A DNA stretch of 64,000 nt from contig OU862923.1 of assembly GCA_917880885.1 (NCBI GenBank), forward strand, positions 28,163,770 through 28,227,769, read 5' to 3'. Source of the stretch: Limnephilus marmoratus (taxonomy: Eukaryota > Arthropoda > Insecta > Trichoptera > Limnephilidae). How positions within the stretch are numbered: the first letter of the stretch is position 1; each line of letters starts with the position of its first letter. A program made the translations under genes and the position numbers. The notes below the pieces were generated by a model. That model saw only the letters and a program-made list of their open reading frames with translations. It was not told the DNA's origin and ran no database searches. Below, in pieces: positions 1-9,893 of this stretch.

Positions 1-571
1 ATACGATACGGGACGATTAAATAGCATACACTCGCAAAACCTGATGGATAATGGATAGTCAGTCGATAGTTCAGATCTGTGCTTTTGGAAAATTAGATAA
101 GCACAGATTGGAATAAGGAAAATAGGACTCACCGTTGCAGATGGGGCCTCGCTGATCTCCAGTTTTGGTGTACACTTCTCACTGTTTAAAATTCGAATTA
201 TCCTTATAACAAGAGGTTACGATACATACGCCCTGTCCTGAGATGTTATTTTGTACTGATCAGGAAAGCACACTGTCACCTCTCCAAAGTTAAGTAATTT
301 CTTGCAACAATTTTTATGGTGACATTTTGGAAGGAAAGATTAGGTAGGTGGGATAAATTCAGGATTTTGACATATCTACCCACCAAGTCTGCGAATGCAA
401 TACCCAATCAATCCCATATAAAAACGCGCGAACAGGTCTTATGAAAGTATACGGCGATTACGTGTTTTGGGATGTATTTATTCCTAAACAAGCAGACGGG
501 TTTTAATGTACTAGACAGCGTTTCAATTTTTCCTTTTTTTATATTCTACCTACAGGGTTTTAAGAAACGTA
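1..571. other. AT-rich intergenic stretch, nothing recognised
   Basis: No coding pattern, RNA gene or repeat seen elsewhere in the window was recognised here. The segment is AT-rich with short homopolymer runs. Confidence 0.5.
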
Positions 572-740
572 GGTACCTGACACACTTTAAGCAGTGATTC
601 CTGAGCTTATTTATAATAAAAAATGTAGATGTCATATTGGTAGAAAGCGTTTTTTGTTTGTGTTAAAAAAAATTTAAAAAGCAAAAAAAAACTATAGATG
701 TCAGGAATCGCCGGTTAAAGTAAGTCAGGTACGTCTCCTA
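572..740. mobile_element. MITE-like foldback element, family M, copy 1
   Basis: The ends are inverted repeats: a left arm around 575-605 containing CAGTGATTCCTGA and a right arm around 701-737 containing TCAGGAATCGCCGGTTAAAG. The arms match the much better preserved palindrome at 48886-49146. The middle is AT-rich and non-coding. This looks like a non-autonomous DNA element, and the transposase group is unknown. Confidence 0.55.
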
Positions 741-789
741 ACACTCCGTAACTACCTGTAACTTGCTTTGTTACCCAGCTTCGTTCGAG

Positions 790-1055
790 TTTCGAAACAC
801 AATTTTTAGCCCCGCTGTCATTTGGATTTCTGATGAAACGGAAATGACGATTACTGCACCTGCGACGCATCAACTGCGCTCATTGGCCGCTTTGATTATG
901 ATGTCATTTTTAAAGGCTCATGTTGGTTGAGATATAAAACGGAAATTACGCTAGTTCTACGCTCCATTGATCGCTTTGATTATGACCTCACTTTTCAAGT
1001 ATTGGTTGAGATTGCTTTGGTAATATTTCGCTTCTACCGCGTGTAAACTACACTA
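790..1055 (+). repeat. Dispersed repeat family D, copy 1
   Basis: It holds two imperfect tandem units of about 95 bp, each with a stretch like GCCGCTTTGATTATGA followed by TTGGTTGAGAT. It ends in a motif like TTTCGCTTCTACCGCG. The same two-unit structure recurs at 59940-60195. The terminal motif is also shared, in reverse complement, with repeat family K. Confidence 0.6.
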
Positions 1056-1292
1056 AAAAATTTTTTATTGAAAAATTAAACAATAGATAAACACGAAGCA
1101 AATAAAATCATCATTTACGGAATACATGATCTCTTTTCTTATCCTTTGAAAAATAAATTGAAAGCTCTTGAGCTCATTATGGAATTTATGTTATGTGCTA
1201 AAAAGTTAGACAAACCGGTGTGCAAATTTCATGACGGCAGAGCTCACCGTTAGAGAGGTTTTGCTGCTTCAATTAAGATATTTATTAGTAAA

Positions 1293-1629
1293 CTATCTTT
1301 TTCCCGCGGCTTCGCTCGTATGGTATTAGGGGTTTCCCTTTTCCCTCCCAGGTCCCCCTCCCCCCTCCCAGGTTCCCCTCCCCCTCCCTGGTTCCCTTCC
1401 CCCATCTCTCCCTCCCTCCCGCTTTCTATAGCAATAGCCGCTTCCTCGCGTGCCATCAATAGAAATTTTTTATACAAATTTCATGATGCCAGAGCTCACC
1501 TGAAGTTTTATAAAAACCTTGTCCTGACAACAACGAACACACAAAAAAAAGAATTATCCAATTGGGTGCAGTCGTTCGAAAGTTATGCGCTTAGCAACAC
1601 ATTCAGCGATTCATTTTTATATTATAAGA
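1293..1629 (-). mobile_element. Non-autonomous Helitron-like element (H3)
   Basis: Read on the minus strand, the 5' end is TCTTATAATATAAAAATGAA with an A just before it. The 3' end is GATAG followed by T, a one-base variant of the Helitron CTAG|T end. The interior holds a very pyrimidine-rich tract (1330-1430 on plus) and a block containing CAGAGCTCACC that recurs in the Helitron at 6530-7028. No helicase coding is present. Confidence 0.6.
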
Positions 1630-1674
1630 TACTTATGAAAACAATTTTTATATGGTAGGCACGAGTACCTTACC

Positions 1675-1734
1675 TTAGGTATGATGCTTCTGAACCCACA
1701 GTCGACGCATTTACCACTAAGCCACGCAGGTAAC
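1675..1734 (-). repeat. tRNA-like sequence (degenerate tRNA-derived SINE head)
   Basis: The minus strand has a box A-like TGGCTTAGTGGTAAATGC followed by GGGTTCAGAAGC, a damaged box B. The acceptor and T arms do not fold well, so a working tRNA gene is unlikely. A relic of a tRNA-headed retroposon fits better. Confidence 0.35.
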
Positions 1735-2085
1735 CATTCATAGAATCCAGTCTGCAGCTTTAAAACATCGAAGTCAAAGCACAACAACTGCATCCAATTA
1801 TGCATGATTATTGTCATTACACGTAATTATTTACGGTTTATTCGGCCGTAAAAAATCAGGCACAAGAATCGGGTATAATTATTGTTCATGGCATCAGAAG
1901 ATACGGTCGAACGCAGACGGTGAAATAAAGGCGTGTGGTTGGTCCGGGCTCGACCAATGGGAGGCCATATCAATAAGGCTGTATGGATGATAGAGCCTTT
2001 ATTGATTTATAGCGGTTGATCGACCAATCCCTATTGATTATTGATTGTACAATGTGATTATCGTTGATTTATTTTTTATTCATTC

Positions 2086-2454
2086 ATGGAACGCCTTTTG
2101 GAGTGTTATTATTTTGTTATGGACACACCCTTCAAAGATTTATGCTTAGAAACGTTGAATTTAATGAAACGGACGATCTCCAAAAGGATATCAGAACACT
2201 TTTGTGCCTGTAAACTTGGCCACCCTGACAAATCGGCAATCGCCGAGCACTTAATCGAAACCGGCCATTACTTTGGATTTGTCCCTGAGATCCTGGGAAG
2301 ACCCAAAACTCATAGAGCGCGTCTGATTATGGAGGCAATTGAAATTCACAAAAATCCTATAAATATTAATAGAGACGACGGAGCTAAGCTCAACAGTTCT
2401 TGGTATCCGGTAATTGACGGTTACAATAAGGCTAAACGCAAAACAACATGTTGA
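2086..2454 (+). CDS. Penelope-like retroelement, GIY-YIG endonuclease C-terminal fragment
   Basis: The 122-residue frame matches the C-terminal half of the GIY-YIG endonuclease that follows the reverse transcriptase in endonuclease-bearing Penelope-like elements. Visible blocks in order are ISKRISEH (Arg/His region), KSAIAEHLIETGH, RARLIMEAIEIHK (with the conserved glutamate) and NINRDDGAKLNSSWYPVI. The domain nicks target DNA for target-primed insertion. The N-terminal GIY and YIG strands and the whole reverse transcriptase are missing, so this is a 5'-truncated, dead copy and the ATG is fortuitous. It is followed 80 bp downstream by the Penelope-type tail at 2520-2640. The family call is from memory of conserved motifs. 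The clade within Penelope-like elements is not assigned. Confidence 0.8.
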   Translation: MERLLECYYFVMDTPFKDLCLETLNLMKRTISKRISEHFCACKLGHPDKSAIAEHLIETGHYFGFVPEILGRPKTHRARLIMEAIEIHKNPININRDDGAKLNSSWYPVIDGYNKAKRKTTC

Positions 2455-2519
2455 AGTATATTGTAGCGCCAGCTCGTAGAGGAGTGGAGCTAAGTAGATA
2501 AGTACAAACATCACCCCTA

Positions 2520-2640
2520 ACTATTACACATCTGCCCTGATGATGGACACTGCAACGCTGTCTGAAACGTTGGCTAAAGAAGGAGGTAGCGTAACACGGC
2601 ATAATACCCAAAAAACTAATAACAAAATGAATTGAATATG
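2520..2640 (+). mobile_element. Penelope-like element 3' tail (P1)
   Basis: This non-coding tail directly follows the GIY-YIG fragment. It contains CTGATGATGGACACTG, then CGAAACGTTGGC-like and AAGGAGGTAGCG blocks, then ACACGGCATAATACCC. The same blocks recur at 13975, 16619, 47059, 52857 and 61668, so the coding fragment anchors the identity of this whole tail family. Confidence 0.7.
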
Positions 2641-2807
2641 TTATGGTAAGGTTGTAAAATGATTGTATATCACTCATTGTCTAAGTAATATTCACATTAA
2701 AGTTCCCAATAGACGTTATTTAAGGAGTCGTAAAGCATTTCATCTTTAGTTCTTTTATCAATATTTTCTCAAATGTTTTTTTTTTACATTAGCTCCACAT
2801 TTACATT

Positions 2808-3149
2808 AGCAATTTGGGAGGCGGGAATGGGTACCGCCGCCCCAGGAACCTTTATTGGATAACCAACACCTCTGCCATACGTCACCCCAAGTGATTTGCT
2901 ACTTTTGGTGATTTAGCAGGGGTGCCCGGGTTCATGGGGTGAGGTTTGTCTAGGTCTTGGAGGCGGATGACCAGGACATACTGAACCCCAGATTCCTACC
3001 CACCCCTTAAACCCTTTTCCTTCCCAGAACTCTCCTCTCCTTCCTTTTCTTAAAAAAAACCCTCCACACAGCATCCTCAAAGATGACATAGGCCCTGAGG
3101 GAAATTATTTTCCTCAGGGCCTCCTGTGTGGAACTCATGTAAAAAAAAA
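2808..3149 (+). mobile_element. SINE-A copy 1 (short subfamily)
   Basis: This near full-length short-form copy runs from TTTGGGAGGCGGGAATGG to an A run at 3142-3149. It lacks about 130-140 bp of the middle seen in longer copies, with the junction at GAGGCGGATGACCAGG. The 3' end holds a nested hairpin: outer stem CCACACAG (3064) with CTGTGTGG (3131), and inner stem GGCCCTGAGG (3091-3100) with CCTCAGGGCC (3112-3121). No pol III boxes were recognised with confidence, so SINE is a working label for a short A-tailed retroposon. Confidence 0.75.
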
Positions 3150-3500
3150 CATAGGTGGGCCCGAGGAAAATGATTTCCCTCAGGGCCTATGACATCTTAG
3201 GCGATGCGTGTGGAAGGTTTTTATAAGGAAGGGAAGGATAGGAAGTTCTGGGAATGAAAAAGGTATAAGGGGTGGGTAGGAATCAGTGGGGTGGGAATCA
3301 GCAGTGAGGGACATATGAATCTATCCCTCCAACTGCGACGCAAGGTGATTGGTCGATAGAGTCCGGCTGGAAAGGTCAAAAGGCCTCCCTTACACAGTCT
3401 CTCTCTATCCGGCCCGCCACGCAGCAGATGAGCAGAAAAACCTAACCCCGCGAACTCGGGCATCCCTGCTAAGGCACCAAAAGTAGCGAACCCTTGGCAG
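3150..3500 (-). mobile_element. SINE-A copy 2 (long subfamily)
   Basis: The copy is inverted and abuts copy 1 tail to tail. It retains the middle block absent from copy 1, including the reverse complement of CTCTCCCTATCC-like sequence. It is about 15-20% diverged by eye and so looks older than copy 1. Confidence 0.7.
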
Positions 3501-4450
3501 AGAATGTGTAGATTGTGTAATGCCATAGAATGTTACGATGTGTACATCTTCATATAAAGCCTCGTATATTTAAAAGATGTGCTAATTTTATTATCTCTAA
3601 GCTAATATGACGTCATGGCAAATAGAAGTATTTGAATTAAAAATTATATAATTGCTTTATTATTATTTCTTTCCTTTCTTTATATCTTCTCTTTTTCTGT
3701 AGATACTGCATAATTACTATGTTTTATATGTTAGTGTGCTTATTAATACTCGTATCTGTTATTTCACTACTACCATCTCCACTAGTAGGTAACAACCAAA
3801 GATATTCAAATACAAAAGAGATATGCTATGGTGTCCGCGCAACTGTCGGCGGACTACGCCCTAATTAGAGTAGTTTGCATACGAAAATAATTTGTTCATT
3901 TCGTTGATTTCTTGAAAATGTGCATCAGTATTGGTTAACAATATAGTTTGAACATGGAAAGAATTTGTTCATTTAGTTTAACGTTCGTTTGGTTTATTCG
4001 TTCATTTAGTTTATTTGTTAATTGGTAAATGTCGGCCACACCCGGAAGCACAGTCCCACGTAGTAAAAACTGCAGATAGCAAAATCTAAATTTGGTAACA
4101 ACTAAACCTTTATTTGCGAATGCTGTGAACTTTTTAATTGGAATATTAATATCAATTCATATTGCATACCGCAATGGCAATTTCATTAATATAATAATTG
4201 TAATCACTCAGTAATATTTCAAACAATAAATGAAAAAATATATATATATTTCAATTAATTTATTATTTTGTACACCTCCCCGAAGAGGTGAATACTCTGT
4301 AATAGTCGTTGTGAGATTCATTATTCACCAATGAAACCAAACGTAACACGTAGTTTGAAACAGTTAGATAGGTTGATACATCATAACCTCCGACTTCCCC
4401 ATCTCAGCATCCATTAGCCCCATTACAAAATTTATACATATTGACACTAT
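3501..4450. other. AT-rich intergenic stretch, nothing recognised
   Basis: No gene or window-internal repeat was recognised. A TGACGTCA-like motif lies at about 3608. The segment has short AT runs (4235-4250) and no coding pattern. Confidence 0.5.
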
Positions 4451-5350
4451 AAGGAACTCCAGTCCAATTTTTAAATTTTTTTTTAGTGAATAATGACTTC
4501 CTAACTTAAATAACTGCGTATTTATTTTTTATTTTTAGAGTTAGTTTTAATGGTTAAAATAATTGCCAAAGTTTTAATTTTTCAAGATCCCGAAAACCAT
4601 CGAATGTATACTGAATCGTGTGACGTCATCACTCACCAAAAGTTTGTTTTATTTTCTACAGGTGTTGTCATTTTGTTGGAATTGCATTATTTAGGTGGAA
4701 TTATTTATTTATTATATTATATTTATTATATGTTTCAATATTATTACGGGAGAGTGGTATAAAAATTGTTTGAAGTTATTATTTTTTTTTGCTTTTAAGA
4801 ATCGAAATCAATATTATTGAATTGTAGGCAACTACAGCATACATCGCCAATCAGCTGTTCGACTCCCGCCATTGTGAAGTTCAGACTTAGTAGCATTACA
4901 ATTTTTTTGTACTCTTTCAGAATAAGTGATATTTTATTTTTTTAGTTTTTGAATATTTTAAATAATATCTATGGATAAACTAATTTAATAATGTTTCAAT
5001 AAACACAACAACTTAGTCTCTATAAACAGTATGTCATTAAACGAATAATACGAAATATTTTTAATACGATGTCTTGTGTTATACATTCCCATACAATGAC
5101 TTCAAAATTACGGTGAGCAGTGACGTCACTACTAAACATTTTAATAATACTAACTTGACGGTGTGTTTCAATGACACGATTAAAAATGGACTTTTTAACA
5201 ATTTTTAAAAACTCTGCGTTTAATATTATTTAATAAAGAATAATGAAATAATTAATTTAATAAAACTTATTTATTCAGAATCAGCGTTTATTGATCTATG
5301 TATATGAACCTTTTTTTTAAAGTCATAATATTTTTCACTGGAGTTCCTTT
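4451..5350. mobile_element. Putative non-autonomous DNA transposon with short TIRs
   Basis: AAGGAACTCCAGT at 4451 is matched in reverse complement by ACTGGAGTTCCTT near 5338-5350. A subterminal inverted pair is also present: GTGACGTCATCACTCACC (about 4620) against GGTGAGCAGTGACGTCAC (about 5112). The interior is AT-rich. A 70-residue frame at 4550-4762 is low-complexity at its end and not recognised. No clear target-site duplication is seen, so the call is tentative. Confidence 0.4.
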
Positions 5351-6071
5351 TTGCGTAGGTACTAATATTTCGTTGAAACGTTTTCCACTATTATCACTAT
5401 TGGGGACCGCATCCGTTAGTGTGTTAGAAGCTTTGGAGGTCGAATCGCACTAACTGAAGGTAAAAAAACAAGTAGAACTCTTTTCGCTTCGCGTCTCCAA
5501 ATATGTAAGAAGTTTCTTCCTTATCCTGTGTCTAAATACAATTCATCGAAGAGGATAGTTCCCATTTTGAGACTGCCAATTAAAATAATTTTCTGTTAAA
5601 AACATTATTATATTAAAGTTAGGTAGGTAACTACCTAAGTTATCGCTTTTCTGAATTCTCTAAACATAATTATGAAAATGAAACTTTAATTCGAAGCAAA
5701 AGTTCTAGTTTTTCATTTAACCGGAGTGACAAATAGATTTACAACCGAAATTAGCATTTTAATGATTTCTTTTATTTTTGAAAAAACCATTTAGGACCAG
5801 ACTGGGTTTTGTTAAAACCTTTCAAGCACATTTTGGGACATTTCATGTAGATCAGTCGTCAAAGTGCATATATACGGTGAAATACATTTTTTCTGATTTA
5901 GGCGCTTTTAATATTAAAAACAAAAAAAAACGCAAATCTTTTTTTGATTTTTTTGAAAAAAAACTTTAGATAGAATTACTCCACCTTCAAATCTTTCATA
6001 CATAATTTTAAATAGAATTGCAATATTTTACATCAAAAATTTGAAAACAAATTGTCATTTTTATAAAATAA
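5351..6071. other. AT-rich intergenic stretch, nothing recognised
   Basis: No feature was supported. The stretch is dominated by A and T runs and ends directly at the Helitron 3' terminus at 6072. Confidence 0.5.
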
Positions 6072-6529
6072 CTAGCTGATCCGGCGAACTTCGTACCGCC
6101 TCAGAATCAAAAACTGTTGTCAACTTATTAGCTGAATTGATCTAAATTGTTTCTCCCTGCGTATCCTTTCCCCTCTCGCGTTCCCTCTCCCTCTCCCCAC
6201 TCCACTTCTCCCCTTCCCCCGTCCCGCTAACCCCCCTTCCTGAGTTCCTTTCCCCCCCTCCCCCCTCCTCCGGTTCACAGTTCAATATTATACCCCTTAC
6301 AATATTGCTGCAGTTCTTTCAAAATAGGAGAATTCGTTCCATACAAAATGTATGGGGAAAATAATTTTCTTCGGAGTGGAACACCCTTTACTTTTAGGGG
6401 TAAGAAAAATAGATGTTGGTCGATTCTCAGACCTACCAGATATGCACACAAAATTTCATCAAAATTGGTCCAGCCGTTTCGGAGGAGTATGGTAACAAAC
6501 ACCGTGACACGAGAATTTTATATATTAGA
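6072..6529 (-). mobile_element. Non-autonomous Helitron-like element (H1)
   Basis: On the minus strand it begins TCTAATATATAAAATTCTCG at 6529 and ends GCCGGATCAGCTAG with a following T at 6072. These are canonical Helitron termini (5' TC, 3' CTRR, insertion between A and T). Inside are a block found also in H4 and H5 (ATGGAACGAATTCTC) and a pyrimidine-rich tract (6170-6270 plus). There is no Rep/helicase coding, so it would depend on an autonomous partner. Confidence 0.75.
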
Positions 6530-7028
6530 CTACCTGGTACCCGGGACGCGTTGCTACGCCATTTACCTAATAAAGAAATTGTTTCTCCCTGCGTGTCCTT
6601 TCCCATTCGTCCCGTTCCCCTTCCACCTCTTCTTCATCTCGCACGTCCCCTTCCCCTCTCGCGTTCCCACTCCTTCTCCTCCACCTTCCCTCTCCTCACT
6701 CCACTCCCCCTTTCCCCCGTCCCGCGATCCCCCCTCCCAAGTTCCCCTCCCCCCTCTCAGGTTCCCTTCCCCCCTCCCGCGAACCCCCTACCCGAGTTCT
6801 CCTCCCCTCTCCTACATTCCATACATTCAGTTTTCAAACAGCTCGCGTGCCACATATTGCAATTTTTATACAAATTTCATAATGCCAGAGCTCACCAGCA
6901 GTTTTATACAAACGATGTCCTGACAATAACGAACACAAAAACAAAAGAATTATTCAATTTGGTGCAGTCGTTCGGAAGTTATGCGCGTACATACATTTCA
7001 GCGATTCATTTTTATTTATACAGTTAGA
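6530..7028 (-). mobile_element. Non-autonomous Helitron-like element (H2), joined to H1
   Basis: The minus-strand 5' end is TCTAACTGTATAAATAAAAA at 7028 with A before it. The 3' end reads GGGTACCAGGTAG at 6530, one base from the usual CCAGCTAG. The next base on the minus strand is the T of H1's own TC start, so the two elements are fused head to tail without a spacer. Overlapping plus-strand frames at 6348-7027 are proline/serine-rich translations of the CCCTCCC tract, not genes. Confidence 0.7.
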
Positions 7029-7924
7029 TAGATTTTCAAGATTTTTAATTAGTTTTACAAATTTGTAAATATTCGTTTTTATCGTCCCCTGAAAAGTTTT
7101 CATTTTTTTGCCTAGTGGGGCTTTACCAAACCCATTTATGAACAATGGGATTAATAAATTACAAAAATATGCTTACCATAATATTATGTAGTATAAAGTA
7201 AAAAAATGTAGGACAAAAAAAGGTTACATGTGGGTATATCATTGGAAGTTAAAACATATCACTTTATTAAACCTGTTGAAGGACACGCGGAAAATATCTT
7301 CATTTCCTGCGAGGCAGTTAATTAACCAAGTACCTACCTACGTCTTCCCAGGGGCATGAGTATTGGTTAGTTAGTTACGCCATAGTCCTACTGGCTCCAT
7401 GCATAAATATATGTAATTACAATTTTTAGTGACCAAAATATGCTTCTTAAATCTTGCAAAAATCTGCTAAAAAATTTTAAATAAAAATTAATGAACAAAA
7501 TGTTGATCTTTTATTAAATTTTATCTACATAAAGCATTCATCATACTAAATAGTTCTGCAAGTGAGAAAAAAAGTCATTTTCTTATTCGCATTTTGAACA
7601 AGTAGATAGGTAGATACCTTTCATTCCAATATTTATGTTCAACATTATACTTGTAAAAAACAAGCATTCCTTGATATAATTTGGAAGTGCTATCGCAGTG
7701 ATGTTGAGTAAAAACAATTTTCAGCGTATGTGCGTGAAATTACGGAATTAATCCAAATGGTTGAAACGTGTATGACATATGCCATTTTTAATGACATTCC
7801 TTTGTAGCCACAAGTTTATAGTCGAGGCTAATCGAATGCACGATATTGCCATTATATGTGACCAAATGATGTTATATACTTTATATATTATTTACTTAAA
7901 ATGTGAAAAAAAGTTAGTATTTAT
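7029..7924. other. AT-rich intergenic stretch, nothing recognised
   Basis: No coding or repeat pattern matching other parts of the window was seen. Several TAGGTA/TACCTA-type short motifs occur. Confidence 0.5.
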
Positions 7925-8356
7925 CAATTTGGGTGGCGGGTTTAGATACCTATCGCTGCCCCGGGAACTATTTATTGCATAACCAACACTTTTACCATAG
8001 GTTACTCCAAATGTTTCTCTACTTTTGGTGATATAACAGAGGTAACCGGGTTATTGGATGAGGTTTGTTTAGGTCTGGGCGGCGGATGTTTTTGTCTACC
8101 TACAGCCTAGCGGGCCAAATGGACAAAAACTGAGTGAGGGAGACCTTTTATCCTCTCCAGCCCGACTCTCAACCCATCGCTTTGCACCGCAGTGAGGGGG
8201 TAGATTCATACTTTCGTCACTCCCGAACACATTGACTCCCAGTTTCCAACTCACTTTTCATATCTTATTCTTCCCGGAACTTCCTCTCCTTCCTTTCCCT
8301 AAAATTCCCTCCACAAAGTATACCCAAAGATGACATTTTTTGTGTGGAGATAATAT
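7925..8356 (+). mobile_element. SINE-A copy 3 (long subfamily, damaged hairpin)
   Basis: It starts at TTTGGGTGGCGGGTTTAG and runs through the CCCCGGGAAC and TTTAGGTCTGGGCGGCGG blocks to TGTGTGGAGATAATATAAAA. The inner hairpin arm (GCCCTGAGG...CCTCAGGG) is deleted, which leaves only the outer stem. Confidence 0.75.
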
Positions 8357-8954
8357 AAAAAAATAATAACGCTAAAATGAAGATGAAGTAAAATGTTTCA
8401 TTTATTGGGTAATTATTAGGTAATTTATTGCTTGTCTGGGTTTCAAAAGATAATTTAATGATTTTCATCACACGCAATGAAACACCATTGTAGGTAAGTA
8501 CCTACATCGGACAAGGAATTCTTATTGTATGTTTCAGGTGTAATACCTACGTGGATTGAAATACGCAATACGCATGTTTGCAACTTTTCCTGAAAAAATG
8601 ATTCTTACATAATTTCAATCTTTTTGATCTTTGGTACATAGGGATAGGGACCTAGTTTTTAGCTTATTTTGAACGGCGGTGAGTAACCACCTACCTACTA
8701 TTAAATTCCTGCTTTCAAATAGAATCTCAAAGGATGGTTTGAATGTGGGAAATACAATCATTAGGTAGATACCTATTCTAAAATAATTTTTAGTATTTAT
8801 TTTTTATAATTGTTTTTATGATACCTTTAACAAATTAATTATTACTCTTTTTAATGTTTAGGTACTTATTAGTTTATTTATATTGTGTTTTTGTTTACTT
8901 TTATTTTATTCTAACGAAGAAACCATATGTTTCGAAAACCGTTGATAATTTTGA
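8357..8954. other. AT-rich intergenic stretch, nothing recognised
   Basis: No feature was supported apart from dispersed GTAGGTA/TACCTAC motifs (8490-8510, 8690, 8765). Confidence 0.5.
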
Positions 8955-9108
8955 TGAAGAAGAAGTTAATAATAATAATCTAAACGAAAATATGAAAGAG
9001 AACCAGACACAGAAAAAGATAATGGTGGCAACTGGGACTCGAACGCAGAACCTCTCGTCTATCCGGGACGTGCGTTTACCAATTCTGCCATTGCACCCTA
9101 CTGTCAAA
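8955..9108 (-). mobile_element. tRNA-derived SINE, copy 1
   Basis: The minus strand begins with a tRNA-like head (about 9103-9029): GGTGCAATGGCAGAATTGG carries a box A-like segment, and GTTCGAGTCCCAG is an intact box B and T loop. The 3' end TTGCCACC can pair with GGTGCAA with one bulge. It is followed by a tRNA-unrelated body (CTTTTTCTGTGTCTGG) and an (ATT)n tail at 8960-8980. The possible anticodon loop reads CCGGATA, but pairing is imperfect, so this is a retroposon head and not a tRNA gene. Confidence 0.65.
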
Positions 9109-9281
9109 CCGTCATAATAGCCAATCTCATATTTCAAATTTTAGAATTAACAATATTAACTTAAACTAATTTATTTTCCATATCATAGGCAACTACCCTT
9201 TTTTATTGGAAGCAATCATTCTAAGAATTGGTTTGTAACCTGGATAGCGTCACGGATATATGTATATATTTGATTTTATTG

Positions 9282-9385
9282 AGAAGTTCTGGGTTCGAGT
9301 CCCAGTTGCGACCATTATCTTTTTCTGTTTTTCTGTGTCTTGTTCTCTTTCATATTTTCGTTTAGATTATTATTATTATCTTCTT
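9282..9385 (+). mobile_element. tRNA-derived SINE, copy 2 (5' truncated)
   Basis: Box B (GGGTTCGAGTCCCAGTTG) is followed by the same body as copy 1 (ATTATCTTTTTCTG) and an (ATT)n tail at 9365-9380. It faces copy 1 head to head about 175 bp away. The tRNA-like 5' half is missing or unrecognisable. Confidence 0.6.
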
Positions 9386-9464
9386 ATTCAATGATATATT
9401 ACATTGATGGGAATAACCTTCAAAAGTTATAAAAAGAAAAATTTTCTTATAAAAATTGATTTAT

Positions 9465-9795
9465 CCACTGGAGCGCTTTTGCCACAATATGGCACTAATT
9501 AAAAAAACTGCTTTTCTGCCAATTTAGGCAAATTTTCCCTTAGATATTTGTAAGTAATTAAGTAGAAGTTTTCGATTTTATTATATATTTTTTATAAATC
9601 CAATGAATATGTGATAATCGACAAAAGATATGTAAATTCATTAGCTATATAGAACTATAATCAGATTGTATGTCCCTATATTAAAATTCGGAGGTATGAT
9701 TTTTTTTAATGTTGGCGGAAAATATTCAAAATTGTCACCAAAAAATCTCGAGCAATCGGAGAAAAAAGTTTTAAATTGCGCTATCACTCCAGTGG
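9465..9795. mobile_element. Putative MITE with CCACTGGAG termini
   Basis: The inverted ends are CCACTGGAGCGC at 9465 and the reverse complement ending CTCCAGTGG at 9795. They enclose about 330 bp of AT-rich non-coding sequence. Only about 9-12 bp of TIR is convincing and no target duplication was resolved. Confidence 0.35.
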
Positions 9796-9893
9796 TTATT
9801 TTCATTTAAGTAAAAACAAGTATTTTTTTCACACAGCAAGCAATGTTATGTTACCAATTTTGCCAAACATTAGTTTTGCTGAGAAAATCTAGT

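Noticed and set aside
6348..7027. Two overlapping proline/serine-rich plus-strand frames of about 190-200 codons
   Set aside because: They translate the pyrimidine-rich tract of two Helitrons; no domain and no conservation as protein is seen.
9029..9103. A tRNA gene on the minus strand
   Set aside because: Box B is intact but the anticodon and acceptor stems have mismatches, and the sequence continues into a body and (ATT)n tail shared with a second copy, so it is a SINE head.
8854..9137. Opposed short frames over the SINE region
   Set aside because: Both are translations of the tRNA-derived SINE and its tail.
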